64,000 bases of DNA from Paludisphaera borealis (GCF_001956985.1 NZ_CP019082.1:3286001-3350000); one strand, 5' to 3'; shown: positions 55,844-64,000, numbered from the stretch's first letter. The notes: generated by a model not told the origin, from the letters alone. Made by a program: numbers and translations.

Positions 55844-56659
55844 ATGGCCATGCACGATTCGCCTCGAACCCGACGCCTTCACAACGATCTGGCCGCACTC
55901 GACCGCGTCCGCTCGGAAAGCTCGGTCTTCGAATTCCAGACTTCGGGAAATCCACCGCATCATTACCAGATCGCTTTCAAGGGCAAGGGCCTGTGGCGCG
56001 ACCGGGGCAAGGTGAAGTTGATCCAGACGCATCGGGTCGAGATCAAGCTCGGCTCGTCCTACCCCCGGACGATCCCGGAAATCCGCTGGCTGACGCCGAT
56101 CTACCACCCCAACATCTCCGAAATCGGCATGGTCTGCCTGGGAGGTTATGGCACGCACTGGGCCCCGAGCGTCCAGCTCGACGAGCTTTGCACGATGCTC
56201 TGGGACATGGCCCGCTACCACAACTACGACATCCGCAGCCCCTACAACCGCGACGCCGCCCTGTGGGTCGCCAACCAGACGACGATCCTGTTCCCGACCG
56301 ACCCGCGCTCGATCCGCGACCTCCGCGCGGCCAAGGGGTGGCTCGATCCTGACGGTCGATCCGACCATCCGAAGCCGCTGGACGACGCCAAGCCGAAGTC
56401 GGCCTGGCGGTTCCTGTCGGCGGCTTCCGACGGGCCGACGCCGGTCTCGCGGGTCCGCCAGTTCATCGAGCGGTACGGCCGGCCGCCGGACGACGCCCCG
56501 GCCTCGCCCCCCGAACCACCATCCCGGACCGCCGCCGCCGTCGCCGACGGTGACGACGACGGGATGGTGATTCTGGAGACCACCACCACCAGCCCCGCGG
56601 CCGAGAGCCGCGCGGTGGAACCGTCGCGAGGGGAGGAAGACATCCTCTTCATCGATTGA
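55844..56659 (+). CDS. E2-like ubiquitin-conjugating enzyme
   Basis: A 271-aa protein with an UBC-like fold at residues 1-150: KVKLIQTHRVEIKLGSSYPR, then IRWLTPIYHPNISEIGMVCL with the HPN motif (88-90) and the catalytic Cys98 (VCLGGYG), and LDELCTMLWDMARYHNYDIR, where canonical E2s have HPN-(x)n-C-(x)n-W. It should accept the modifier as a thioester from E1. After residue 160 comes a region ending in an acidic, low-complexity tail (VILETTTTSP ... EEDILFID). It overlaps the next gene (TTGA). Start at 55844 or 55850; neither has a strong RBS. Confidence 0.87.
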   Translation: MAMHDSPRTRRLHNDLAALDRVRSESSVFEFQTSGNPPHHYQIAFKGKGLWRDRGKVKLIQTHRVEIKLGSSYPRTIPEIRWLTPIYHPNISEIGMVCLGGYGTHWAPSVQLDELCTMLWDMARYHNYDIRSPYNRDAALWVANQTTILFPTDPRSIRDLRAAKGWLDPDGRSDHPKPLDDAKPKSAWRFLSAASDGPTPVSRVRQFIERYGRPPDDAPASPPEPPSRTAAAVADGDDDGMVILETTTTSPAAESRAVEPSRGEEDILFID

Positions 56660-57870
56660 CGAAGCCCGACCATCCCGACCCATCGACGCCCGACGACGAC
56701 GTCCTGCGGATCGACGACGACGACCGCTACGGCCGGCTCCGGCTGATCTCATGGTGGCGGCAAGAACGCCTGGCGGCCGCCAAGGTGCTGGTCGTCGGCG
56801 CGGGGGCGCTCGGCAACGAGGTGATCAAGAACCTGGCGCTCGTCGGCCTGGGGACGATCTACGTGATCGACCTCGACGACGTCGAGCCCTCGAACCTGTC
56901 GCGGTCGGTCCTCTTCCGGGCGGCCGACGGCGGCCTTCCCAAGGCGCGCGTGGCGGCCCGACGGGCCGGCGAGATCAATCCCGACGTCCGGTTCGTGCCG
57001 ATGCGCGGCGACGTGCTCAACGACGTCGGCCTGGGGCTGTTCGCCGAGGTCGACGTGGTCATCGGCTGCCTCGACAACCGCGAGGCCCGGCTCTGGGTCA
57101 ACCGCCAGTGCTGGAAAACGAGCACCCCGTGGGTCGACGCCGGCATCCAGGAAATTCAAGGCGTGGTCAAGGTCTTCACGCCGCCGCATTCGGCCTGCTA
57201 CGAGTGCGCGATGACCGAGCGCGACTACCAGCTCTTGAACCTGCGGTACAGTTGCCCGCTGCTCAAGCGCGACGAGATCCTGGCGGGCAAGGTTCCCACC
57301 GCGCCCACGATCGCGTCGATGATGGGGGCGCTCCAGGTGCAAGAAGCGCTCAAGCTGCTGCACGACATGCCGGTGGCGGGGGGCTCGGCGTTGGTCTTCA
57401 ACGGGGTCGGCAACCAGTTCTACACGACCAAGCTGCCGTTCCGCGACGACTGCCTGAGCCACGAGACGTACCCCGAGCCGATCGCGCTTCCGCTCGGCCG
57501 CGGGGCGACGGTCGCCGCGCTGTTCGACGCGGCCCGGCCCGCGCTTTCCGGCCCGCTCCACCTGACGCTCGACCGCGAGCTGGTCGAGGCCGTCGAGTGC
57601 CCGCGCTGCGGGGGCCGCGAGGAGGTCATGCGGCCGAGGACGCGGGTCCGCCAGGCCGATGCGGTCTGCCCGAAATGCCGCGAGGCCGGACGCCCGGTGG
57701 TCGTCAGCCGGATCGACGAGGGGACTCCCCTGGCCGGGCGGACGCTGGCCGAGGTCGGCGTTCCGCCGTTCGACGTCGTCCGCGTCGATGAAGAAGACGG
57801 TGACGCGCGGTTCTTCCTGCTGGCCGGCGACCGCGACGGGCTCGCCTCGGGATGGGGGCTCGACTCTTGA
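56656..57870 (+). CDS. E1-like ThiF/MoeB-type activating enzyme with C-terminal zinc region
   Basis: A 404-aa protein. The adenylation domain shows VLVVGAGALGNEVIKNLAL, LDDVEPSNLSRSVLFRAADG with conserved Lys96 (GLPKARVA), and Asp140 (GCLDNREARLWVN). A candidate catalytic/metal region follows: Cys181, Cys184 (CYEC), Cys200 (YSCPLL) and TIASMMGALQVQEALK, like MoeB/Uba3. C-terminally, CPRC (315-318) and CPKC (338-341) form a probable zinc site, then a beta-rich tail (RTLAEVGVPPFDVVRV) perhaps binding E2. Start TTG at 56656 overlaps the E2 stop. Confidence 0.9.
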   Translation: MTKPDHPDPSTPDDDVLRIDDDDRYGRLRLISWWRQERLAAAKVLVVGAGALGNEVIKNLALVGLGTIYVIDLDDVEPSNLSRSVLFRAADGGLPKARVAARRAGEINPDVRFVPMRGDVLNDVGLGLFAEVDVVIGCLDNREARLWVNRQCWKTSTPWVDAGIQEIQGVVKVFTPPHSACYECAMTERDYQLLNLRYSCPLLKRDEILAGKVPTAPTIASMMGALQVQEALKLLHDMPVAGGSALVFNGVGNQFYTTKLPFRDDCLSHETYPEPIALPLGRGATVAALFDAARPALSGPLHLTLDRELVEAVECPRCGGREEVMRPRTRVRQADAVCPKCREAGRPVVVSRIDEGTPLAGRTLAEVGVPPFDVVRVDEEDGDARFFLLAGDRDGLASGWGLDS

Positions 57871-59249
57871 GCGGCGACGACATGGTCTTCGGCGAGATCA
57901 AGTATCGCGAGCCGGCGCGGGTGAAGCGTCCCGACCGCGACCCGCGGCACGCCTGCGTCGCCTGCCAGACCCCCGGCCCGAACGACCTGCCGATCTTCCT
58001 CGACCGGGGCCCGGCCGACCTGATCGAGCGTCACGCGCTCTCCGACGTCTCGGTCGAGCTGGGGGGCATCCTGCTGGGCAAGGAGTGCGTCGACCCGGCG
58101 ACCGGCGACCACTTCGCCTGGATCACCCAGGCCCTCGAAGCCAAGCACTACGCCAACACCCAGGCGAGCTTCACCTACACGCACGACTCGTGGGAGGAGA
58201 TCACCCGCGACCGCGATCGGCTGTACCCCGACCTCGACATAGTGGGCTGGTATCATACGCATCCCAGCTTCGGGATCTTTCTTTCACATCACGATCTGTT
58301 CATCCACCAGAATTTTTTCGCGCAGCCGCTGCAAGTCGCTTACGTCGTCGACCCGATCCAGTCGACCCGTGGATTCTTCCGCTGGTCCGACGGCAAGATG
58401 GTCCAGGTGGGCGGATTCCATCTGTGCGCCGAGCGGACGGAACGGCTGGCGCTCTCGAAGCTGGCCAACGATCTCGAAAACCTCCCCAGCCCGTCGGGGC
58501 AGGGGGGCTCGGCCCTCTCACCTCGCCTTGAGGCGGAGCTCATCAAGATGCTCAGTCGTCCCGCTCATCCCCACGCCGGCGGCCCCGCCGAACGGCTGTC
58601 GATCATGGCGCTGCTCGCGATGCTCGGCAGTTTTCTCGGGGTGGTCGGCCTGGCCGCCGCCCTCTGGCTGTTCCAGCTCAACACCCGGCTCGGCGAGCAG
58701 ACCGAGGCGCTCGTCGCCCTTCAGCGTCACCTCGACGACGCGGCGGGGGGCCAGCGGCTGGCCGTCGACACGTTGCTCGACAAGGTCGGGGGCGAAGACC
58801 CGAGCAAGTTCATCGCCCGCTACGAACGGACCGCCAAGGCCCGCGACGAGTCGCACAATCGGCTGCTCGCCGAACTCGCGATCAACGAGACCCTCGGCCT
58901 TCGCGCCAAGGAGCTCGCCGCCGACCTCGACGCCGCCCGCGCCAGCCTCAAGGAGTCCGAAGCCGACGCCAAGGAAGCGCCCGCCCTCCGCAAGCGGCTC
59001 GGTGAGCTGGAGAAGGCCAACACGCTCCAGGAACGCGAACTCGAAGAGAAGCGGCCGATCGTCGAGGCGACCGACGGCGAGAAGGCCAAGGAGCTGGTCG
59101 ACGCGCTCAAGCTCTACCGTACCACCACCTGGGCCGGCGCGCTCGCCAGCTTGCTCCTGGGGCTGACCGCCGTTTACTTCTATTTCAAATCGCTCCCCGA
59201 ACCCCAGTCGACGATTCAACCCAGCCCGACCACGCATCGGATCGTTTGA
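57867..59249 (+). CDS. Membrane-embedded JAB/JAMM isopeptidase with coiled coil
   Basis: About 460 aa. A CxxC (CVAC) lies near residue 30. The JAB1/MPN domain has the complete JAMM signature: Glu64 (VELGGILLGKE), His130-x-His132 (GWYHTHPSF), Ser140 and Asp143 (LSHHD). A transmembrane helix follows at about 246-270, then a coiled coil to about 420 (ELEKANTLQERELEEK) and a second TM near 427-448. JAMM proteases cleave isopeptide bonds to remove ubiquitin-like tags. The start is TTG 57867 overlapping the E1 stop, or ATG 57882. Catalytic residues are intact. Confidence 0.9.
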   Translation: MSGDDMVFGEIKYREPARVKRPDRDPRHACVACQTPGPNDLPIFLDRGPADLIERHALSDVSVELGGILLGKECVDPATGDHFAWITQALEAKHYANTQASFTYTHDSWEEITRDRDRLYPDLDIVGWYHTHPSFGIFLSHHDLFIHQNFFAQPLQVAYVVDPIQSTRGFFRWSDGKMVQVGGFHLCAERTERLALSKLANDLENLPSPSGQGGSALSPRLEAELIKMLSRPAHPHAGGPAERLSIMALLAMLGSFLGVVGLAAALWLFQLNTRLGEQTEALVALQRHLDDAAGGQRLAVDTLLDKVGGEDPSKFIARYERTAKARDESHNRLLAELAINETLGLRAKELAADLDAARASLKESEADAKEAPALRKRLGELEKANTLQERELEEKRPIVEATDGEKAKELVDALKLYRTTTWAGALASLLLGLTAVYFYFKSLPEPQSTIQPSPTTHRIV

Positions 59250-59282
59250 AGCGTCGAGCGATACGACAGGAGCGAGGGACGG

Positions 59283-60215
59283 ATGCCGATCGATCGCGAG
59301 AAGTTCTTTTCGCCGAAGCGACGGCGCCGCTGGCTGATTTTCGCGATGGTCGGCCTGACGTCGTGGCTGCTCGTCTCGTTCGCCGTCGCGCACCGGCTCA
59401 CGCAGCGTCGACGGGCTCCGTTCCCCGAACCGGCTCCGCAGGTCGCCTGGGGGCGGCTGGAGGAGCATCGGCTGGCGACCCGCGACGGCCATCAGATCGG
59501 CGCGTGGTACGCCGACGGGCGCGACGACGCCCCGTCGATCCTCTTCCTGCACGGCAACAAGGGGAGTCGGTCGCACTGCCTGAACCGCGCCGCGATCGTG
59601 GCCGGCGAAGGCGGCTGCGCCGTCCTCTTGATCTCGCTCCGCGCCCATGGCGACTCGACCGGCGACTTCAACGACATCGGCTACAGCGCGCGTCATGACG
59701 TCGTCGCGGCGGTCGATTTCCTCCACAACCGTCGTCCCGGCAAGCCGGTGATCGTCTTCGGCGTCTCGCTGGGCTCGGCGGCGGCGGCGTTCGCGGCCGA
59801 GGAGCTTGGCGACCGGGTCCAGGGCTACGTCCTCGAAAGCCCGTATCAGGATCTGAAGACGGCCGTCCGGCATCGAACCGCCGCGTACCTGCCGCCGCTC
59901 CTCGATCGCGCGGCCTACCTGGGTCTGCGGATCGCCGCATTCCTGGTCGTTCCCGACTTCGAGGCGATCTCCCCGCTGCGGGCCGTCGACCACATCCCCG
60001 CCACGACGCCGGTCTTGATCCTCGCGGGCGGCGCGGACGATCTGGCGTGGCCCGAGGAGGCGCTCGCCCTCTACGACCGCGTCCGATCCCACGGTCGGAT
60101 CGAGACCTTCCCGGGAGCCGGCCACCACAATCTCACGGCCGTCGACCCGCCCCGGTACCGACGGCTGATCCTCGATTTCTGCGGCGGCTCGCCCGGGGTC
60201 GGGGCGGTCGATTAA
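59283..60215 (+). CDS. Membrane-anchored alpha/beta hydrolase
   Basis: A 310-aa protein with an N-terminal TM helix (about 17-36), an alpha/beta hydrolase fold (ILFLHGNKGSRSHCLNRAA), nucleophile elbow FGVSLGSAAAA, and a C-terminal Asp/His region (AGGADDLAWPEEA, FPGAGHHNLTAV). Ester or acyl hydrolase; substrate unknown. It begins 33 bp after the JAB gene, so it may be the last gene of the same operon. Confidence 0.87.
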   Translation: MPIDREKFFSPKRRRRWLIFAMVGLTSWLLVSFAVAHRLTQRRRAPFPEPAPQVAWGRLEEHRLATRDGHQIGAWYADGRDDAPSILFLHGNKGSRSHCLNRAAIVAGEGGCAVLLISLRAHGDSTGDFNDIGYSARHDVVAAVDFLHNRRPGKPVIVFGVSLGSAAAAFAAEELGDRVQGYVLESPYQDLKTAVRHRTAAYLPPLLDRAAYLGLRIAAFLVVPDFEAISPLRAVDHIPATTPVLILAGGADDLAWPEEALALYDRVRSHGRIETFPGAGHHNLTAVDPPRYRRLILDFCGGSPGVGAVD

Positions 60216-60345
60216 GCCTCGGCGCGTGGCCCACTCGCCACTCGCCGGCGCGGGTTCCTCGAAACCAGCTTGAAAACGAGGTCGAGGGCGGGTCAACATG
60301 GTGGGTAGAGTTCCGCGGACGCACTCTGACCCACGGCGAGCCGAC

Positions 60346-61290
60346 ATGCGGACCACGATTGCGCTGGCTTTCCTGCTGATCGCGCCGGCCTTCTTGCACG
60401 CCCAGGACGCGGGCCCGACCGAGCCCTCGCCCGCGGCCGAGCCGGCGGTTCGGATTCGACGCGCGCCGGCGACGTCGCCGAAGCCCGCCGCCAGGGCCGG
60501 GAAGCGGCAACTCGACCCGGTCGCGCCGGGCGACGACGGCACATTTCGACCGACGGTCATCATCCGGCGCGGCACCTCGCAAGGGAGCGGCACGGTCGTC
60601 GCCTCGGTCGACGACGACACCCTCGTCTTGACCGCCGCCCACGTCGTCCGCTCCGAGGGGCCGATCCTCGTCGAGCTGCATCGCTACAACCTGGGGCTTG
60701 AGCGGCGGACGAACGCGCCGGGCCGCTGGCCGCGCCGGGTTCCCGCCCAACTCGTCGGCGCCGACGCCTCGGCCGACGTGGCGGTCCTCCGGGTCCGCCA
60801 GATGGTCGCCTTGCCGTACGTTGCGAAGCTCTCCGAGGACGACCAGGACGCCTTGCCCGACGACTCGATCCTGACCTCGGTGGGGATCGACCTGGGCGCG
60901 AAGCTGTCGAGCTGGAAGACCGAGCTGGTCGAGACCGCCTCGTTTCAGCTCAACGAGAGCGACGTCGACCGTCCCTTCCTCATCACCGACAAGATCCCCG
61001 AACACGGCCGGTCGGGGGGCGGCCTCTTCACCGGGAAGGGCCGGCTCGTCGGCGTCTGCGTCGGCCACGCCGAGATGATCCAGGGTCGGCGGATGGGGGT
61101 CTTCGCCTCGATCGACAGCATCCACCGCATCCTCCGCGAGCACGACCTCAACGCCGTCGTCGATCGCTCGTCGGCCCGGCACGAGAAGTTGCGTCGCCCC
61201 CGCCCCGATCTCCCCCGCCAGGCACGCCGGCCGTCGTCCCCCTCTCTGACGCCGACCGAGGCGAGCGACCCGGCCCCCGCCCGTCCTTGA
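60346..61290 (+). CDS. Secreted trypsin-like serine protease
   Basis: A 314-aa protein with a signal peptide (ending AFLHAQ), a Pro/Ala-rich linker and an S1C-type domain: His in VLTAAHVV, Asp in ASADVAVL, and Ser in EHGRSGGGLF. No PDZ domain is visible; the tail (RRPRPDLPRQARRPSSPSL) is basic. The in-frame start at 60298 precedes the signal peptide, so I choose ATG 60346. Envelope proteolysis is likely. Confidence 0.87.
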   Translation: MRTTIALAFLLIAPAFLHAQDAGPTEPSPAAEPAVRIRRAPATSPKPAARAGKRQLDPVAPGDDGTFRPTVIIRRGTSQGSGTVVASVDDDTLVLTAAHVVRSEGPILVELHRYNLGLERRTNAPGRWPRRVPAQLVGADASADVAVLRVRQMVALPYVAKLSEDDQDALPDDSILTSVGIDLGAKLSSWKTELVETASFQLNESDVDRPFLITDKIPEHGRSGGGLFTGKGRLVGVCVGHAEMIQGRRMGVFASIDSIHRILREHDLNAVVDRSSARHEKLRRPRPDLPRQARRPSSPSLTPTEASDPAPARP

Positions 61291-61292
61291 CC

Positions 61293-61718
61293 CTATCTCC
61301 TCTTCCCAACCATCGCGAGCAGGCAGCAGAGGGCGAGGGCCAAGAGACCGTGCATAACCGTGCCCGCGCTGAACTGATTCTGGTACACGATCCATGCCAG
61401 CGGGCCCAAGACCAGCAAGCCAATCGCGGCGGCCACGTGGGCGATGCTTGACCGCGAGGACTGGTTCGCAACCGGCCGGGTTACGAAAACGCCCTGGGCC
61501 GGCGCTGGGCGCGGGCTGGATTTACCATCGAACCAGCCGTGACCGACCGCCTTCCGCGACCATCGCGAGACGCGGTCCTTCGACGGCTCCGGCGGCATTC
61601 CGGGACGCCCGCAACGGGGGCAGAGCAGCCAGCCGCGCCAGGGGCCGGCCCGCGCCTCCAGCGGTTCCCGGCAGTGCGGGCAGTCGTAAGAGGCGCGATG
61701 GGTCTGTTGCATTCTCAT
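61293..61718 (-). CDS. Zinc-ribbon membrane protein of unknown function
   Basis: A 141-aa protein with an N-terminal zinc ribbon (CPHC at 13-16, CPRC at 33-36) and two C-terminal transmembrane helices (about 93-112 and 121-138). No family is recognised, but small zinc-ribbon/TM proteins are common in planctomycetes. Convergent with the upstream protease gene. Confidence 0.72.
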   Translation of the reverse strand: MRMQQTHRASYDCPHCREPLEARAGPWRGWLLCPRCGRPGMPPEPSKDRVSRWSRKAVGHGWFDGKSSPRPAPAQGVFVTRPVANQSSRSSIAHVAAAIGLLVLGPLAWIVYQNQFSAGTVMHGLLALALCCLLAMVGKRR

Positions 61719-61827
61719 TTCCCGCCCTCCCCGCGCTCGAAGTCGGCTCGACGGCGATAGGCACTTCAGAACGGGTCATGGACCGCTTATCATGTTACTC
61801 CCCCCACCTGGTCTTACGGAGAGTACC

Positions 61828-63048
61828 ATGCGAAGCCTCCCTCTCGCAGTCGCGCTGGTCGTTTTCAGCATCCCATTCGCCTCCGGGGCGGAATTCCCTC
61901 GGTTCGAGCCCCTGGAGATCGACCCGCACATCGGCGAGGTCTGTTACGCCGTGACGACCGCCGACGTCAACGGCGACGGCAAGCTCGACGTCGTCGCGGT
62001 CTCGGAAGACGCCGTGATCTGGTACGAGAACCCGTCCTGGCGGAAGCACGAAGCCGTCCGGGGGGCGACGAAGCGCGACAACGTCTGCATCCAGGCCCAC
62101 GACGTCGACGGCGACGGCCGCATCGACTTCACGGTCGGCGCGGGCTGGAAGCCTCCCGACACCGCCCACGCCGGCACCCTCCAGTGGATCGGCCGCGACG
62201 CCGCCGGCGAGTGGCAGGTCCACCCGATCGACTACGACGAACCCTCGCTCCATCGCCTTCGCTGGGGAGACGTGAAGGGGAACGGCAAGAAGCAACTCGT
62301 CGTCGCCCCGCTCCAGGGGCGCGGAACCAAGCCGCCGAACTGGGACGCCGGCCACGAGGTGCGCGTGCTCGTCCTCGACGTCCCCGGCGACCCCGCCCAC
62401 CCGCACTGGCCGACGGAAGTCGCCGACGCCTCGCTGCACACGATCCACAACCTCCAGCTCGTCGACATGCTGGGCGCCGGCCGCGATCAGATCGTTCTGG
62501 CCGCATGGGAAGGCGTCTACCGACTCGAACGCTCCGAGAAAGGCAAGTGGACCAAGGCCAAGCTCGGCTCGGGCGACCAGGAGAGCGCACCGTTCAAGGG
62601 GGCCAGCGAAGTCAAGGTGGGACGGCTCGCGGACGGCTCGCACTACCTGGCGACCATCGAGCCCTGGCACGGAAACCAGGTCGTGGTCTACACGCCCCCG
62701 AAGCAAGACGGAGCCCTCTGGCAACGGCAGGTGGTCGCCGCGCCCCTCGCCTGGGGCCACGCCGTCTGGTGCGCCAACCTTGACGGCGATGGCGACGACG
62801 AGCTGATCATCGGCCAGCGCGACCGCAATCCGGCCGACGCCAAAGCCCCGCGCGGGCCGGGCGTCTTCGCCTTCGACCCCCGTCCGAGCGCCGACGGCCT
62901 CGCGTTCGAGCGACACGCGATCGACGACGGCGGCATGGCCTGCGAAGACGCCGTGGCCGCCGACCTCGACGGCGACGGCCGAATCGACGTCGTCGCCGGC
63001 GGCCGCGCCACCCACAACCTGCGAATCTACTGGAACCAGCCGCGTTGA
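61828..63048 (+). CDS. Secreted VCBS/FG-GAP repeat protein
   Basis: A 406-aa protein with a signal peptide (ending FASGAE) and at least four calcium-binding-type repeats: VTTADVNGDGKLDVVAVS, QAHDVDGDGRIDFTVGAG, CANLDGDGDDELIIG and AADLDGDGRIDVVAGG. These fold as a beta-propeller, often with extracellular binding. ggagag precedes ATG 61828; the upstream frame is excluded because the signal peptide starts there. Confidence 0.9.
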   Translation: MRSLPLAVALVVFSIPFASGAEFPRFEPLEIDPHIGEVCYAVTTADVNGDGKLDVVAVSEDAVIWYENPSWRKHEAVRGATKRDNVCIQAHDVDGDGRIDFTVGAGWKPPDTAHAGTLQWIGRDAAGEWQVHPIDYDEPSLHRLRWGDVKGNGKKQLVVAPLQGRGTKPPNWDAGHEVRVLVLDVPGDPAHPHWPTEVADASLHTIHNLQLVDMLGAGRDQIVLAAWEGVYRLERSEKGKWTKAKLGSGDQESAPFKGASEVKVGRLADGSHYLATIEPWHGNQVVVYTPPKQDGALWQRQVVAAPLAWGHAVWCANLDGDGDDELIIGQRDRNPADAKAPRGPGVFAFDPRPSADGLAFERHAIDDGGMACEDAVAADLDGDGRIDVVAGGRATHNLRIYWNQPR

Positions 63049-63579
63049 CGAAACGCGACGGCGGGCCGTCCCGAGGCCCGCCTACGTCCGAAAAACACTG
63101 CCGCCTCCCAAAATTCCCACAATCCCTCCCTTGCTTTTTGTTCATGAATTTTATTTAATCTTAAGAGCCTCCGTTTCGATGGGGGTCTTAAGCGGTACGA
63201 TTAGGGTTGCAACGAAGCAGGTTTCGGCGAAACGCCGCGTGTGAAAATCCTGCCCGTTCATCGGTGGATCGGCTGCTTCAGTCACCAACCGCAATCAGGC
63301 ACTACCAGCCTTGGATCGTTGAACAGACGACCTCCTTCGTGGAAAGCCGCGCCGAGACGGCCATCGGATCGGGCGGCGCTATTGCATTTGTCTGGTCGCT
63401 GCGCTCACCGAGTACTCCGAATACTTTCGTTCTTTCCGGGACGACGGCCCGACCTCGCCTGCTTCTCTCCCAGCGGCTTGAAGAACGGCCCATCAGGGGG
63501 GTTATGTCGCTTTTTGTATGAGATGGACGGCGGCGTCATGCGACTTTCCCGGACTTTCTGGAAAGGAAGGGCGTTTTCC
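63049..63579. other. Spacer upstream of the terminal Gly/Met-rich gene
   Basis: A 531-bp spacer with an AT-rich stretch at 63130-63190 containing two CTTAAG sites (63163-63168 and 63187-63192). It may hold the promoter of the last gene; -10-like sequences are present but no convincing -35 pair. The ORF at 63207-63521 is not supported. Confidence 0.4.
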
Positions 63580-64000
63580 ATGTCTCTGACACGTTTCGAT
63601 GTTCGACATCTCGCGATCGCGGTGCTGCTCGGCGTCGCGCCGCTCTCCGTGGCGGCCGCCGACGATTCGGCGCCCAAGGCGAAGCCCGCTTCCGCGACGC
63701 AACCGCAACCCTCGCCTGAAGTTGATGACGTTCCGATGTACAACCTGCTCGACGCCATGCGCGACGGCCTGGTGAACGTCGAGGCCGAGGGGCGCGGCAA
63801 CGGCCGCATGACCGTCTCGGTCACCAACACCTCGAAACGCAAGCTTCGCGTCGTCCTGCCGCCGGGCCTCATCGCGCAGGGTGCCACCGGCCAGATGGGC
63901 GGCATGGGCGGAATGGGCGGCGGTATGGGTGGCATGGGCGGCGGCGGAATGGGCGGAATGGGCGGCGGCCGAGGCGGCATGGGCGGCGGCATGGGCGGAA
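63580..64000 (+). CDS. Secreted Gly/Met-rich protein, truncated by the window end
   Basis: Only the first 140 codons are visible. It has a signal peptide (about 1-26, ending SVAAAD), a domain with YNLLDAMRDGLVNVEAEGRG, TVSVTNTSKRKLRVVLPPGL, and then a repeat region of GGMGGMGG-type motifs extending past the end. ggaaagg precedes ATG 63580. The low-complexity region and the structured domain resemble recurrent planctomycete exported proteins. The C-terminus is not in the window. Confidence 0.75.
   Translation, partial: MSLTRFDVRHLAIAVLLGVAPLSVAAADDSAPKAKPASATQPQPSPEVDDVPMYNLLDAMRDGLVNVEAEGRGNGRMTVSVTNTSKRKLRVVLPPGLIAQGATGQMGGMGGMGGGMGGMGGGGMGGMGGGRGGMGGGMGG

Overview
The window is about 64 kb of high-GC chromosome from a planctomycete, most likely family Isosphaeraceae (Paludisphaera/Singulisphaera-like). 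This is inferred from gene content. Markers are a DUF1559 pseudopilin-like secreted protein, a PVC-type CxxCH cytochrome/dehydrogenase with HEAT-like repeats, a Ser/Thr kinase fused to WD40 propellers, an FHA-zinc ribbon-kinase, a PEP-CTERM protein, a subtilase with an N-terminal LLLS-type motif, and many large secreted proteins of unknown function. Genes are monocistronic or in short runs on both strands. I found no rRNA, tRNA, CRISPR array, transposase or phage module. Long antisense ORFs are frequent and are treated as GC-driven shadows.

Region by region. 0-9.2 kb: DUF1559 protein, small lipoprotein, EEP-family phosphatase/nuclease, Nudix hydrolase, HtrA-like protease (opposite strand), large PVC cytochrome, GT2 glycosyltransferase. 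9.2-18.2 kb (minus strand): WD40 kinase, GYF-AIM24 protein, bestrophin-like channel, TPR protein with an HEVVH gluzincin motif. 18.2-19.7 kb: a cobalamin riboswitch upstream of a secreted PEP-CTERM protein. 19.7-22.7 kb (minus): coupled GT2 and sugar-phosphate isomerase, then a rhomboid protease. 22.9-28.9 kb: a hypothetical, metK, galK, DUF2784, DUF488, a small molybdopterin-binding-fold protein and a PhoU homologue. 28.9-30.6 kb: a BlaI-type repressor with a near-consensus promoter and putative operator, followed by a decayed BlaR1-like M56 gene; inverted-repeat elements lie in its leader. 30.6-36.6 kb: FHA kinase, two related secreted proteins, and a long leader. 36.6-38.3 kb: an unusual sigma factor with HTH segments ahead of regions 2 and 4, ending in a strong terminator.

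38.3-39.6 kb is a repeat-rich non-coding stretch with two further palindromic families. 39.6-43 kb (minus): DUF4259-like, DUF4188, inositol-monophosphatase family, and a degenerate diadenylate-cyclase-like protein. 43-48.3 kb: subtilase, a three-gene overlapping operon (membrane protein, DUF3006, MBL hydrolase), and TolC. 48.6-51 kb: a GH88 enzyme and a uronate-dehydrogenase-like oxidoreductase, suggesting uronic acid metabolism. 51.1-55.1 kb: a membrane-anchored nucleoside deaminase, a Tat-exported flavin amine oxidase and an OprB-like porin.

The most notable locus is 55.4-59.3 kb: a compact operon encoding a ubiquitin-like protein ending in glycine, an E2-like conjugating enzyme, an E1-like activating enzyme, and a membrane-embedded JAB/JAMM isopeptidase with a long coiled coil. 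This is a complete candidate bacterial ubiquitin-like conjugation and deconjugation pathway. A strong GC palindrome sits just before the E2 start and may set enzyme/modifier stoichiometry. The remainder holds an alpha/beta hydrolase, an S1-type protease, a zinc-ribbon membrane protein, a VCBS-repeat protein and a Gly/Met-rich secreted protein cut by the window end.
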